The notes beneath the pieces are model-generated. The model saw only the letters and a program-made list of their open reading frames with translations. It searched no databases and was not told the DNA's origin. DNA of 64,000 nt from an uncultured Roseovarius sp. Lineage in GTDB: Bacteria; Pseudomonadota; Alphaproteobacteria; Rhodobacterales; Rhodobacteraceae. Positions 53,141 to 61,421 of the stretch are shown in pieces. The stretch is taken from the NCBI GenBank assembly GCA_947497295.1, contig CANMFU010000001.1, positions 310,001 through 374,000 on the forward strand. Direction: 5' to 3'. Each line of letters begins with the position of its first letter. Positions within the stretch are counted from its first letter, which is position 1. The translations under genes and the position numbers were made by a program.

Positions 53141-53920
53141 TCAATCATCGCCGTGCCCCGCGCGCAGACCGTCGCGCACGCGATGGGAAATTTTAATGAA
53201 TTCGGGGCTGTCACGAATATCCAGCGGGCGGCGCCGGGGAAGCGGGCTTTCTATGATATCAGCGATGCGGCCAGGGCGAGGGGACATGACGACGATGCGG
53301 GTGCTGAGGTAAACGGCCTCGGGGATGGAATGGGTGACAAAGCAGATCGTCTTGCCGGTCCGGTCCCAAAGCTGCAGAAGTTGTTCGTTCAGATGATCGC
53401 GCACAATTTCATCCAGCGCGCCGAAGGGCTCGTCCATCAGTAGCAGATCCGCGTCAAAGGCCAAAGCACGCGCGATTGAAGCGCGTTGCTGCATGCCGCC
53501 AGAGAGCTGCCAGGGATACTTCTTTTCAAAGCCACCAAGTTCGACGAGTTCCAGCACCTTTGCCGTGCGCTGTTCCTGATCACTGCGGGAATAGCCCATG
53601 ATTTCCAAAGGAAGGCGGATGTTACCGCCAATTGTGCGCCATGGGTAAAGACCTGCTGCCTGAAAGACGTACCCGTAGGCGCGGTTCCTGCGGGCCTCTT
53701 CAGGCGTGACGCCGTTCACTGTAATCGTGCCTGACGTCTGCCGTTCGAGGTCGGCCATGACGCGCAGGAGCGTCGTCTTGCCGCAACCGGAGGGTCCGAT
53801 AAAGCTGACGAAATCGCCGCGCTGCACATCGAGGTTCACATTTTTAAGGGCATGGACCGGTCCGTCATTGGTCTGAAAGGTCAGGCCAAGGTTTTTGGCC
53901 GAGATCACCGTATCGCTCAC
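53141..53920 (-). CDS. ABC transporter ATP-binding protein (SsuB/TauB type)
   Basis: A 259-residue ATPase: Walker A FIGPSGCGKTTLLR, Q-loop VFQAAGLYPWRT, signature LSGGMQQRASIARAL and Walker B LLMDEPFGALDE, with the switch His in THSIPEA. It energises the two permeases downstream. Its start overlaps the VOC gene stop by 4 bp (ATGA type), linking the transporter to the catabolic genes. Confidence 0.94.
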   Translation of the reverse strand: MSDTVISAKNLGLTFQTNDGPVHALKNVNLDVQRGDFVSFIGPSGCGKTTLLRVMADLERQTSGTITVNGVTPEEARRNRAYGYVFQAAGLYPWRTIGGNIRLPLEIMGYSRSDQEQRTAKVLELVELGGFEKKYPWQLSGGMQQRASIARALAFDADLLLMDEPFGALDEIVRDHLNEQLLQLWDRTGKTICFVTHSIPEAVYLSTRIVVMSPRPGRIADIIESPLPRRRPLDIRDSPEFIKISHRVRDGLRAGHGDD

Positions 53921-54336
53921 GTGTCAAAATCCCATAACTTGGCTTCGGCGAATTCTACCGAGTTTTGCGCTGGATCGCGCACGTAGATTGAGCGCACGCC
54001 GTTCGGCCATTCAAAATCAGCTTCAATCTTTACATTCATTGCAGTCAGATGGGCTGCCCAGGCATCCATATCGCCGGGGGCGGCGCGAAAGCAAATATGG
54101 CCTTCGCCTGTCGCACCGTGGGGTGGAACGGGGAGTTTGCCGCCGCCTTTTTGTGTAATATCGGGATTGAACAGCATAATCATTGATGTGTCGCACCGCA
54201 TGAAAACGTGGCGGCCAGGCGCGCGCTGATACTCTGTCAGTCCGATCACGTCCCGATAGAACGCTGCCGTTGCATCGAGATCAGTCGCATAGAGAGCCGT
54301 TTCCAGAACGGCCTTGGGGGGATAGGGTGCTGCCAT
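53917..54336 (-). CDS. VOC family (glyoxalase-like) protein
   Basis: A 139-residue vicinal-oxygen-chelate protein with the two beta-alpha-beta repeats: LETALYATDLDATAAFYRDVIGL at the start and GHICFRAAPGDMDAWAAHL with IYVRDPAQNSVEFAE at the end. Metal ligands are probably a His in GHICF and Glu in VEFAE. Dioxygenase, lyase and epimerase activities are known in the family. It lies between dihydropyrimidinase (7 bp) and the ATPase (4-bp overlap), which is not a textbook member of pyrimidine breakdown. It may act on a ring-opened or aldehyde intermediate. Confidence 0.85.
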   Translation of the reverse strand: MAAPYPPKAVLETALYATDLDATAAFYRDVIGLTEYQRAPGRHVFMRCDTSMIMLFNPDITQKGGGKLPVPPHGATGEGHICFRAAPGDMDAWAAHLTAMNVKIEADFEWPNGVRSIYVRDPAQNSVEFAEAKLWDFDT

Positions 54337-54343
54337 TCGCTGC

Positions 54344-55807
54344 TCAGATCCCGGCCGGAATGTTCAGCGGGTCGCGCCGAATCATCTTGGGCGCGGTCAG
54401 CGCCTTCCATTTGCTGAGCGCGGTATGTGCCGATGGGAAGGCGGGGCGCGGCACGAAGCGGCCTCGGCCCGGCTGCGGTTGCGAGTTTTGGCCCCAGGCC
54501 CAGATGACTTCGCCGCGCGACAGAGTATAGCGGCTGTTAGCGGTAACCTCGAAGCCCTCGAAAACGTTGTAGTCAAGGATCGAGTGGTGGTTGGCCGGGC
54601 TGATCGTCTTGGTAATCTTGGGATCCCAGACAACAATGTCAGCATCGGCGCCTTCGACAATGGCGCCCTTTTTCGGATAGATGTTCAGGATCTTGGCCAC
54701 GTTGGTTGAAGTGACGGCGACAAATTCATTTGGTGTTAATCGGCCCGTCTCGACGCCGGTGGTCCAGAGAACCGGGAGGCGTTCTTCCAGACCGTTCGAG
54801 CCGTTGGGGATGATGCGGAAATCGTCGCGCCCGGCGCGCTTTTGTTCGGTGGAGAAGGCGGCGTGATCGGTGGCGACCACTTGCAAAGAGCCCGATTGCA
54901 GACCTGCCCAGAGCGAATTCTGATGCTCTTTATTCCGGAAGGGCGGGGACATCACGCGGCGCGCGGCATGGTCCCAGTCGGTGTTGAAATACTCGGACTC
55001 GTCCAGCGTCAGGAACTGCACCAGCGGCTCGCCATAAACGCGCATGCCCTTTTGGCGTGCGCGGCGGATCGCCTCATGCGCCTGCTCGCAGCTGACATGC
55101 ACGATATAAAGCGGCACGCCCGCCGCATCGGCGATGCAGATGGCGCGGTTCGCCGCCTCGCCCTCGAATTCGGGGGGCCGGGAATAGGCGTGGCCCTCGG
55201 GGCCGGTGATGCCCTGGTCGAAGTATTTCTGCTGCATCTCGGCCACCAGATCGCCGTTTTCGGCATGGACCATCGGCAGCGCGCCCAGCTCGGCGCAGCG
55301 TTTGAACGAGGCGAACATCTCGTCGTCCTCGATCATCAGTGCGCCCTTGTAGGCCATGAAATGCTTGAAGGAATTGACGCCCATGTCGACGGCGTCCTTC
55401 ATCTCGCTGAATACATTCTCGTTCCAGCCCGTGATCGCCATATGATAGCCGATGTCGCTGCAGATCTGCGGGGCGGATTTGCGGTGCCATTCGTTGATGG
55501 CGTTCTTGATCGACCCATCGGCGCCGGGCAGGCAGAAATCGACCAGCATCGTGGTGCCGCCGCAGGCCGCCGCCCATGTGCCTGTCTCGAACGTCTCCGC
55601 TGCGGTGGTGCCCATGAAGGGCATTTCAAGATGCGTATGCGGGTCGATCCCGCCGGGTATCACATAGGCGCCCGAGGCGTCGATGTATTCGTCGCCTTTC
55701 AGGTCCTCGCCGATCTGCTTGATCGTCTCGCCTTCGATCAGCACGTCGGCTTTCCATGTGCGGTCGGCGGTGCAGACGGTGCCGCCCTTGATGACTTTGG
55801 TGGTCAT
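54344..55807 (-). CDS. hydA: Dihydropyrimidinase
   Basis: A 487-residue cyclic amidohydrolase that opens dihydrouracil or dihydrothymine. Metal ligands are H57 and H59 (DPHTHLEM), the carboxylated Lys in FMAYKGAL (about 154), and His in VHVSCEQA and VVATDHAAF. AGGGAG lies before the ATG at 55807; a longer frame to 55996 is antisense to nothing and lacks homology. It is the second gene of the operon, after the amidohydrolase, and PreTA supply its substrate. Confidence 0.95.
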   Translation of the reverse strand: MTTKVIKGGTVCTADRTWKADVLIEGETIKQIGEDLKGDEYIDASGAYVIPGGIDPHTHLEMPFMGTTAAETFETGTWAAACGGTTMLVDFCLPGADGSIKNAINEWHRKSAPQICSDIGYHMAITGWNENVFSEMKDAVDMGVNSFKHFMAYKGALMIEDDEMFASFKRCAELGALPMVHAENGDLVAEMQQKYFDQGITGPEGHAYSRPPEFEGEAANRAICIADAAGVPLYIVHVSCEQAHEAIRRARQKGMRVYGEPLVQFLTLDESEYFNTDWDHAARRVMSPPFRNKEHQNSLWAGLQSGSLQVVATDHAAFSTEQKRAGRDDFRIIPNGSNGLEERLPVLWTTGVETGRLTPNEFVAVTSTNVAKILNIYPKKGAIVEGADADIVVWDPKITKTISPANHHSILDYNVFEGFEVTANSRYTLSRGEVIWAWGQNSQPQPGRGRFVPRPAFPSAHTALSKWKALTAPKMIRRDPLNIPAGI

Positions 55808-55889
55808 TGGTTTTCTCCCTGAGCTTTGCGCGGCGTCTGTCGCGCCGCTTTGGCTATCCTGAAGGATGCCGTGGTATTCTTGTGCGTGT

Positions 55890-57140
55890 CTAGTCGGCCA
55901 CCCCCGCCGTCTCCACCACCGCGTGCAGCAAAACATCCGCCCCGGCGCGCGCCCAGTCCAGCGTGATTTCCTCGGCCTCATTGTGCGACAGTCCATCGAC
56001 GCAAGGGCACATCACCATCGCGGTGGGCGCCACCTGATTGATCCAGCAAGCATCGTGGCCCGCGCCGGAGATCACGTCGCGGTGCGAATAGCCCAGACGT
56101 TCGGCAGCACTGCGGATGGCGGTGACGCAGCCTGCGTCGAACTCGACGGGGTCAAAGCCGCCAACCTTTTCGAATTCGACCTGCAATTCCATGTCGTCGC
56201 AGATTTTCTGCGCCGCTTCTTTCATCTGGCTCACCATCACGGTCAGCGTGTCCAGATCGGGCGAGCGGAAATCGACGGTAAAGACCGCCTTGCCGGGGAT
56301 GACGTTGCGCGAGTTGGGAAAGACTTCCAGCGCGCCGACGGCGCCGACGGCATTGGGCGCGTGGGCGAGGGCGATCTCGTTCACCTTCTCCAGCACCCGC
56401 GCCATGCCAAGGCCCGCGTTGCGGCGCATCGGCATCGGGGTCGAGCCGGTGTGCGCGTCCCGACCTGTAATGGTCAGCTCGGTCCATTCCAGTCCCTGAC
56501 CATGCGTGACGACGCCGATATCCTTGCCTTCTGCCTCCAGAATGGGGCCCTGTTCGATGTGCAGCTCGAAAAACGCGTGCATTTTTCGCGCGCCGACGGG
56601 TTCGTCGCCTTTCCAGCCGATGCGCTTCAGTTCGTCGCCGAAGGTCTTGCCCTCGGCATCCGTGCGCGAATAGGCGAAATCCTGATCGTGCAGGCCCGCA
56701 AAGACGCCGGAGGACAGCATGGCGGGGGCGAAACGTGTGCCCTCTTCATTGGTCCAGTTGGTGACCACGATGGGGTGCTTTGTCTTGATATCCAGATCGT
56801 TCAGAGTGCGGATCAGTTCCAGCCCGGCCAGAACGCCGAGGACACCATCATATTTGCCGCCCGTCGGCTGCGTATCGAGATGACTGCCCACATAGACCGG
56901 CAGCGCATCGGGGTCAGTGCCCTCGCGGCGCGCGAACATGTTGCCCATTGTGTCGAGGCCCATCGTCATGCCCGCGCCCTCGCACCATTTCTGAAACAAT
57001 GCGCGGCCCTCGGCATCGGCATCGGTCAGCGTCTGGCGGTTGTTGCCGCCCGCGACGCCGGGGCCGATCTTGGCCATTTCCATCAGGCTGTCCCACAGGC
57101 GCTGCCCGTCGATCTTGAGGTTTTGTCCGGGTGCAGCCAT
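55890..57140 (-). CDS. Zn-dependent amidohydrolase, beta-ureidopropionase / N-carbamoyl-amino-acid type
   Basis: A 416-residue M20-family amidase. Metal ligands are in VGSHLDTQ, GGKYDGVLGV, WTNEEGTRF, FELHIEQGP and GLSHNEAE. This is the AllC/HyuC/ureidopropionase branch (TIGR01879-like). It would hydrolyse N-carbamoyl-beta-alanine to beta-alanine, CO2 and ammonia, the third step after PreTA and dihydropyrimidinase. GGAAGG precedes the ATG. It leads the operon and has a RutR-like box 35 bp upstream. Confidence 0.92.
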   Translation of the reverse strand: MAAPGQNLKIDGQRLWDSLMEMAKIGPGVAGGNNRQTLTDADAEGRALFQKWCEGAGMTMGLDTMGNMFARREGTDPDALPVYVGSHLDTQPTGGKYDGVLGVLAGLELIRTLNDLDIKTKHPIVVTNWTNEEGTRFAPAMLSSGVFAGLHDQDFAYSRTDAEGKTFGDELKRIGWKGDEPVGARKMHAFFELHIEQGPILEAEGKDIGVVTHGQGLEWTELTITGRDAHTGSTPMPMRRNAGLGMARVLEKVNEIALAHAPNAVGAVGALEVFPNSRNVIPGKAVFTVDFRSPDLDTLTVMVSQMKEAAQKICDDMELQVEFEKVGGFDPVEFDAGCVTAIRSAAERLGYSHRDVISGAGHDACWINQVAPTAMVMCPCVDGLSHNEAEEITLDWARAGADVLLHAVVETAGVAD

Positions 57141-57174
57141 GATTATGCCTTCCTTGCGCGGTCGCTGGGTGGTC

Positions 57175-57191
57175 TTTTACCAAATGGTCAA
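57175..57191. promoter_or_regulatory. RutR-like operator before the catabolic operon
   Basis: Minus-strand TTGACCATTTGGTAAAA matches the E. coli RutR box TTGACCA-nn-TGGTCAA with one change. It lies 35 bp before the amidohydrolase ATG and 106 bp before the divergent TetR-family gene, so it can control both. Confidence 0.7.
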
Positions 57192-57296
57192 CTTAACGAT
57201 TGCGCACGGTCCCGCGCCTGTCAAGAATAGTGTTCGGTGAGTTTTGCACGCGCGCTGGTTTGAGCCGCGGGGGGCAGCTGGAAAAAAGAGGGCATC

Positions 57297-57926
57297 ATGG
57301 ACGAAACTGGCGATAATGGGGTCGCAAAGCCCAGCCGCATCCAAAAGCAAAACCGCGGGCGGATCATTGAGGCGGCGCTGGATGTCTTCTCGCAACATGG
57401 CTATCGCGGTGCCACGTTGGATCAGATCGCCGAGCGGGCAGGGCTGAGCAAGCCGAACATCCTCTATTATTTCAACGGCAAGGAAGAGATCCATGTCACC
57501 CTGCTGAGCCAGTTGATGGACCGCTGGCTGGCGCCCTTGCGGCGGCTGGACCCCGAGGGCGAGCCGTTGGACGAGATCCTGACTTATGTGCGGCGCAAGC
57601 TGGAGATGAGCAGGAAATACCCGCGTGAAAGCCGCCTGTTCGCCAATGAGATTCTGCAAGGCGCGCCGCGAATAGCACCGCATCTGGAGGGTGAGCTGAA
57701 ACCGCTGGTCGATGGCGCGGCCTCAACGATACAGGGCTGGATCGACGCCGGGTGCATCGCGCCCACGGAGCCACGGCACCTGATTTTTTCGATCTGGGCG
57801 ACGACGCAGCACTACGCGGATTTTGAGGCGCAGGTTGGCGTTCTGATGGATGGGCGCGCCGCAACGGATGGTGCGGATGCGTTTTTGACCACGCTCTACA
57901 CGCGTATGTTGCAGCCTGTTTCATGA
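57297..57926 (+). CDS. rutR: TetR family regulator, RutR-like
   Basis: A 209-residue regulator. The N-terminal helix-turn-helix reads GATLDQIAERAGLSKPNILYYFNGKEEIH (about 39-67, split here for length), near identical in pattern to RutR. The ligand domain has FANEILQGAPRIAPHLE and SIWATTQHYADFEAQV, also RutR-like. RutR binds uracil or thymine and releases DNA. GAGG precedes the ATG. It is divergent from the catabolic operon with a matching box between, and a second box lies before preT. I infer repression relieved by pyrimidines. Confidence 0.9.
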   Translation: MDETGDNGVAKPSRIQKQNRGRIIEAALDVFSQHGYRGATLDQIAERAGLSKPNILYYFNGKEEIHVTLLSQLMDRWLAPLRRLDPEGEPLDEILTYVRRKLEMSRKYPRESRLFANEILQGAPRIAPHLEGELKPLVDGAASTIQGWIDAGCIAPTEPRHLIFSIWATTQHYADFEAQVGVLMDGRAATDGADAFLTTLYTRMLQPVS

Positions 57927-58021
57927 TTGAGCCGTTGTTAATCATGACGGCAGATCGGGTTTGGCATGGCATGGCGTGACATCTAGGATGATCTTGGGTG
58001 GTGGCTCCGTGGGGGAGCGAG

Positions 58022-58258
58022 ATGTCGGAGTTTTATCGTCACGGTTTCATGTTTCAAGATTCTGCTGCGGCCGATCCTGCGGCAGCGCGCTTGCGGACCG
58101 ATCAAATGATGCGCGCACTTCGCGTTGCGGCAACGCTGGGTGGGGGGGCGCCACCGCGTGTCGTCGGCCTGTCGGGCCAGATATTGGATGCAGACGACCA
58201 AGGCGGCGACGGCGCGCGCGTAATCGACGATTCGGCAGGCGATCACTGGAAACGTTAA
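58022..58258 (+). CDS. Small 78-residue protein, unknown
   Basis: A 78-residue frame with a good start (GGGGGAGCGAG then ATG). The protein is hydrophilic and slightly acidic at the end (DADDQGGDGARVIDDSAGD), with RMMRAL-type basic helix in the middle. I recognise no family. It lies in the gap between rutR and preA on the plus strand with one other small gene. It could be noncoding; the start context is the main support. Confidence 0.4.
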   Translation: MSEFYRHGFMFQDSAAADPAAARLRTDQMMRALRVAATLGGGAPPRVVGLSGQILDADDQGGDGARVIDDSAGDHWKR

Positions 58259-58293
58259 CGGTCGTTTTACTTTGTTCCGGCAGAGCGGTCGCC

Positions 58294-58524
58294 ATGCAAA
58301 GCCTCACCAGAGTGACCGACACCGGTTACTGGGTTGACCAGATGTTCGCAGCCAGGGCCACGCGTTGCAGCGGCGTTTTGCGCCGCTGCAACGCGTGGGT
58401 GGATCGCGACATTGGGCGCGAATGCTTTATCAGTGCCATGCGAATGCGTGGATTTCACCTCATCCGTTCAGCAGACCAGTTCACCGTCATGTGCCGCAAT
58501 GAACCGGTCGAAATGATATTCTGA
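58294..58524 (+). CDS. Small 76-residue basic protein with an internal hairpin
   Basis: A 76-residue protein resembling a small Rhodobacterales family with a G-V-L/I-R-R...V-x-R-x-I/V-G-R-x-x-F...R-R-G-F/Y-H...Q-F-x-V-x-C-R pattern (here SGVLRRC, VDRDIGRECF, RMRGFHLI, QFTVMCRNEP). Relatives are often misnamed phosphoribosylanthranilate isomerase because they lie near trpF; they lack that fold. No strong ribosome site is seen. A perfect 18-bp inverted repeat (58358-58398) lies inside the coding sequence, which is unusual. Function unknown. Confidence 0.6.
   Translation: MQSLTRVTDTGYWVDQMFAARATRCSGVLRRCNAWVDRDIGRECFISAMRMRGFHLIRSADQFTVMCRNEPVEMIF
58358..58398. repeat. Perfect 18-bp inverted repeat inside a coding sequence
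   Basis: CCACGCGTTGCAGCGGCG (58358-58375) and its exact complement (58381-58398) are separated by TTTTG. The stem is G+C-rich and would be very stable in mRNA or as a cruciform. It lies within the 76-residue gene at 58294 and keeps its frame (ATRCSGVLRRCNAWV). Confidence 0.9.
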
Positions 58525-58572
58525 AAAAATTCGCGAATTGTCTCATTTTAGGTTTTTCGCTGAAAATCTGCC

Positions 58573-59877
58573 TCATTCCGCTGCGCAGGCCCCCGGATTA
58601 TTGGGGTGGGTCGTCCAGTTGGCATAGTCCGCCTCGACCACTTTGCCGGTGCGCGGATCGGTGGTGCCTGCGGCCATCGCCTCCATCGTGATGCAATTCT
58701 CGACCGGGCAGACATTGACGCACAGGTTGCAGGCGACGCATTCGGCGTCGATCACCTCGAACACCCGGTCGGGCGACATCGAAATTGCCTGATGCGACGT
58801 GTCCTCGCAGGCGGCATAGCAGCGCCCGCACTTGATGCACTCGTCCTGATTGATGACAGCTTTTGCCACGTAATTCAGGTTCAAGTCCTTCCAGTTGACG
58901 GTATTCGGCACAGCCCTTCCGACGATTTCCGCCGTGGACGTCATCCCCTTTTCGTCCATCCACTGGCTAAGGCCCGAGATCATTTCCTCAACGATCTTGA
59001 AGCCATAGGTCATCGCCGCGGTACACACCTGCACATTGCCCGCCCCAAGGGTCATGAATTCGGCGGCGTCGCGCCATGTGGTGATGCCGCCGATACCACT
59101 GATCGGCAGGTCGCGCGTTGCCTGATCGCGGGCGATTTCCGCCACCATGTTCAAAGCGATAGGCTTGACCGCAGGGCCGCAATAGCCGCCATGCGCGCCC
59201 TTGCCGTCAATCGTGGGCTGCGGCGCAAACAAGTCCAGATCGACAGATGTTATTGAGTTGATCGTGTTGATCAGGCTGACCGCATCGGCGCCGCCCTCCA
59301 TTGCCGCCTGCGCGGGTTTGCGGATATCAGAGATGTTTGGCGTCAGCTTGACGATCACCGGCAGGTCGCTGTGTTTCTTGCACCAGTGGGCAACCTGGCC
59401 GACATATTCGGGCACCTGTCCGACCGCGCTGCCCATGCCGCGCTCGCTCATCCCGTGGGGGCAACCGAAGTTCAACTCGACACCGTCGCACCCCGTATCC
59501 TCGACCCGGCGCAGGATCTCACGCCACGCCTCCTCGTTCACCGGCACCATGAGCGAGGCGATCAGTGCGCGGTCCGGGTAGTCGCGCTTGACGCGTTTCA
59601 TTTCCTCAAGGTTCACTTCCAAAGGTCGGTCAGTGATCAACTCGATGTTGTTCAGCCCCAAAAGGCGCCGGTCAGCGCCGTAAATCGCGCCATAGCGCGG
59701 GCCGTTGACGTTGACGACAGGCGGGCCGGCCTCGCCCAGCGTTTTCCAGACCACGCCGCCCCAGCCCGCGTCAAAGGCGCGGCGCACGTTGTATTCCTTG
59801 TCCGTAGGTGGCGCGGAGGCCAGCCAGAACGGATTGGGTGATTTGATCCCGATGAAATCGCTCGTGAGATCAGCCAT
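58573..59877 (-). CDS. preA: NAD-dependent dihydropyrimidine dehydrogenase subunit PreA
   Basis: A 434-residue flavoenzyme subunit. The FMN barrel of the dihydroorotate dehydrogenase type (about 1-310) holds LNFGCPHGMSERGMGSAVGQ and SGIGGITTWRDA; the active Cys lies in the ELNFGCPHG loop. Two [4Fe-4S] clusters follow: CIKCGRCYAACEDTSHQAI and CVACNLCVNVCPVENC. With PreT it reduces uracil and thymine to the dihydro forms. It follows preT by 30 bp. The N-terminus is slightly longer than in E. coli (411 residues) because of the tail. Confidence 0.95.
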   Translation of the reverse strand: MADLTSDFIGIKSPNPFWLASAPPTDKEYNVRRAFDAGWGGVVWKTLGEAGPPVVNVNGPRYGAIYGADRRLLGLNNIELITDRPLEVNLEEMKRVKRDYPDRALIASLMVPVNEEAWREILRRVEDTGCDGVELNFGCPHGMSERGMGSAVGQVPEYVGQVAHWCKKHSDLPVIVKLTPNISDIRKPAQAAMEGGADAVSLINTINSITSVDLDLFAPQPTIDGKGAHGGYCGPAVKPIALNMVAEIARDQATRDLPISGIGGITTWRDAAEFMTLGAGNVQVCTAAMTYGFKIVEEMISGLSQWMDEKGMTSTAEIVGRAVPNTVNWKDLNLNYVAKAVINQDECIKCGRCYAACEDTSHQAISMSPDRVFEVIDAECVACNLCVNVCPVENCITMEAMAAGTTDPRTGKVVEADYANWTTHPNNPGACAAE

Positions 59878-59907
59878 ATTATGTCTCCCTGTCTTGCGTG
59901 TCGGGCC

Positions 59908-61236
59908 TTAGCCCGCGTTCGTCAGACTTGCATGAATATCCATCGCGGCATCGCGGCCTTCGGCCACAGCCGTCACCGTCAGATCATCGCCGCCCGCAGC
60001 GCAATCGCCCCCCGCCCAGACGCCATCCACAGAGGTGCGCCCCGCGCCGGTGACGGCGATTTTGCGGCCCTCCAGTTTAGGTAATCCCTCGCCTTGCAGC
60101 GATTGGCCGATCGCTTTGAAGACCTGATCGGCAGCGAGACGGAACGTCTGGCCGGTCGGAGTCAGATCGTCATCGGTGTATTCAAATTCGATCTCGCGCA
60201 CGGCGCCGTTGCCGATGATGCCGCGCGGCGTGGCACCCGTGATGATCCGCACACCCGAGGAGGCAGCAAGGTCCTGCTCGAACGGGCTGGCGTTCATCCG
60301 GTCGCGGCCGCGCCGGTAAACTAGTGTGACGTTCAGCGCGCCCAGCAGCTTGGCTTGCACTGCGGCGTCCACGGCGGTCATTCCGCCGCCGATGACCACC
60401 ACGTCGCGGCCCACCGGCACGGCGGCCACATCGCTGGCCTGCCGCAGATCGGCGATGAAATCGACCGCGTCGCGCAGCCCATCCTTGTCCTCGCCCTCAA
60501 GGTTCAGGGCGTTCACGCCGCCCAGACCAATGCCGAGAAACACCGCGTCAAAATCAGCTTTCAGCTGCAGCAATTCCAGCCCGTCGCCCAAACGCTGGCC
60601 GGTCTGGATGTCTATACCGCCGATTTTCAGCAGCCACGCGACCTCGCGCGCGGCGAAATCGTTAGGAGTTTTGTAACTCGCAATGCCGTATTCATTCAGC
60701 CCACCAGGTTTTTTGCGCGCATCGAACACCGTCACGTCGTGCCCATGCATGGCGAGCCGGTGCGCGCAGGCAAGGCCCGCAGGGCCGGCGCCGATGACTG
60801 CAATCCGCTTGCCCGTGAGCGCGGCGCGGGTAAAGGGATGCACGCCCGCCTCCATAAGCGTGTCGGTAGCGTAGCGTTGCAACTGGCCGATCAGCACGGG
60901 TTTGCCCTCGGCGACCTCGCGCACGCACGCCTCTTCGCACAGGGTTTCTGTGGGGCAGACGCGGGCGCACATGCCGCCCATGATGTTCTGAGTCAGGATC
61001 GTGCGCGCGGCTGCCTCGGGCGTTCCGGTAGCGATCTGGCGGATGAACAATGGGATGTCGATGGCGGTGGGGCAGGCCGTGATGCAGGGCGCATCGTGGC
61101 AGAAATAACAGCGGTCGGCGGCGACCAACGCCTCGTGACGGTCAAGGGGCGCGTGCAGGTCCGAGAAGTTCTCGGCGTAATCTTCGGGGGGCAGTCTTCC
61201 GGCAGTGATGCCGGGGGTCAACGCGGTGTCTTTCAT
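59908..61236 (-). CDS. preT: NAD(P)-dependent dihydropyrimidine dehydrogenase subunit PreT
   Basis: A 442-residue GltD-like subunit. An N-terminal Fe-S helical domain (CYFCHDAPCITACPTAIDIP; MCARVCPTETLCEEACV) is followed by two dinucleotide-binding folds: VIGAGPAGLACAHRL for FAD (about 145) and VVIGGGMTAVDAAVQAK for NAD(P)H (about 285). It delivers electrons to PreA. I chose the ATG at 61236 with GGAGGA at 4 nt. A palindrome matching the RutR-like box lies 61 bp upstream. Confidence 0.94.
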   Translation of the reverse strand: MKDTALTPGITAGRLPPEDYAENFSDLHAPLDRHEALVAADRCYFCHDAPCITACPTAIDIPLFIRQIATGTPEAAARTILTQNIMGGMCARVCPTETLCEEACVREVAEGKPVLIGQLQRYATDTLMEAGVHPFTRAALTGKRIAVIGAGPAGLACAHRLAMHGHDVTVFDARKKPGGLNEYGIASYKTPNDFAAREVAWLLKIGGIDIQTGQRLGDGLELLQLKADFDAVFLGIGLGGVNALNLEGEDKDGLRDAVDFIADLRQASDVAAVPVGRDVVVIGGGMTAVDAAVQAKLLGALNVTLVYRRGRDRMNASPFEQDLAASSGVRIITGATPRGIIGNGAVREIEFEYTDDDLTPTGQTFRLAADQVFKAIGQSLQGEGLPKLEGRKIAVTGAGRTSVDGVWAGGDCAAGGDDLTVTAVAEGRDAAMDIHASLTNAG

Positions 61237-61296
61237 GGCGTCCTCCATCACGCAGGTCGGGTGGGGTGGCTGAAATCAGTATTTCACAGTTTGATA

Positions 61297-61314
61297 TTTT
61301 ATCAATTGGTAAAA
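61297..61314. promoter_or_regulatory. RutR-like palindrome before preTA
   Basis: TTTTATCAATTGGTAAAA is an imperfect inverted repeat (one mismatch pair). It resembles the box at 57175 (TTTTACCAAATGGTCAA). It lies 61 bp upstream of the preT ATG. Likely second operator of the regulon. Confidence 0.55.
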
Positions 61315-61421
61315 TTTTGATGAGCGATATTTTATTTCACTGTGGGGGTACCGCTTTGCAAGATTGCTGCGTTGCGGCATGCGTTAGCGAGATATTAACC
61401 ATTTAGCAGTTAGGCTGAGGC

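Noticed and set aside
55866..57230. Plus-strand frame of 454 codons
   Set aside because: Antisense to the amidohydrolase, which has all its metal ligands.
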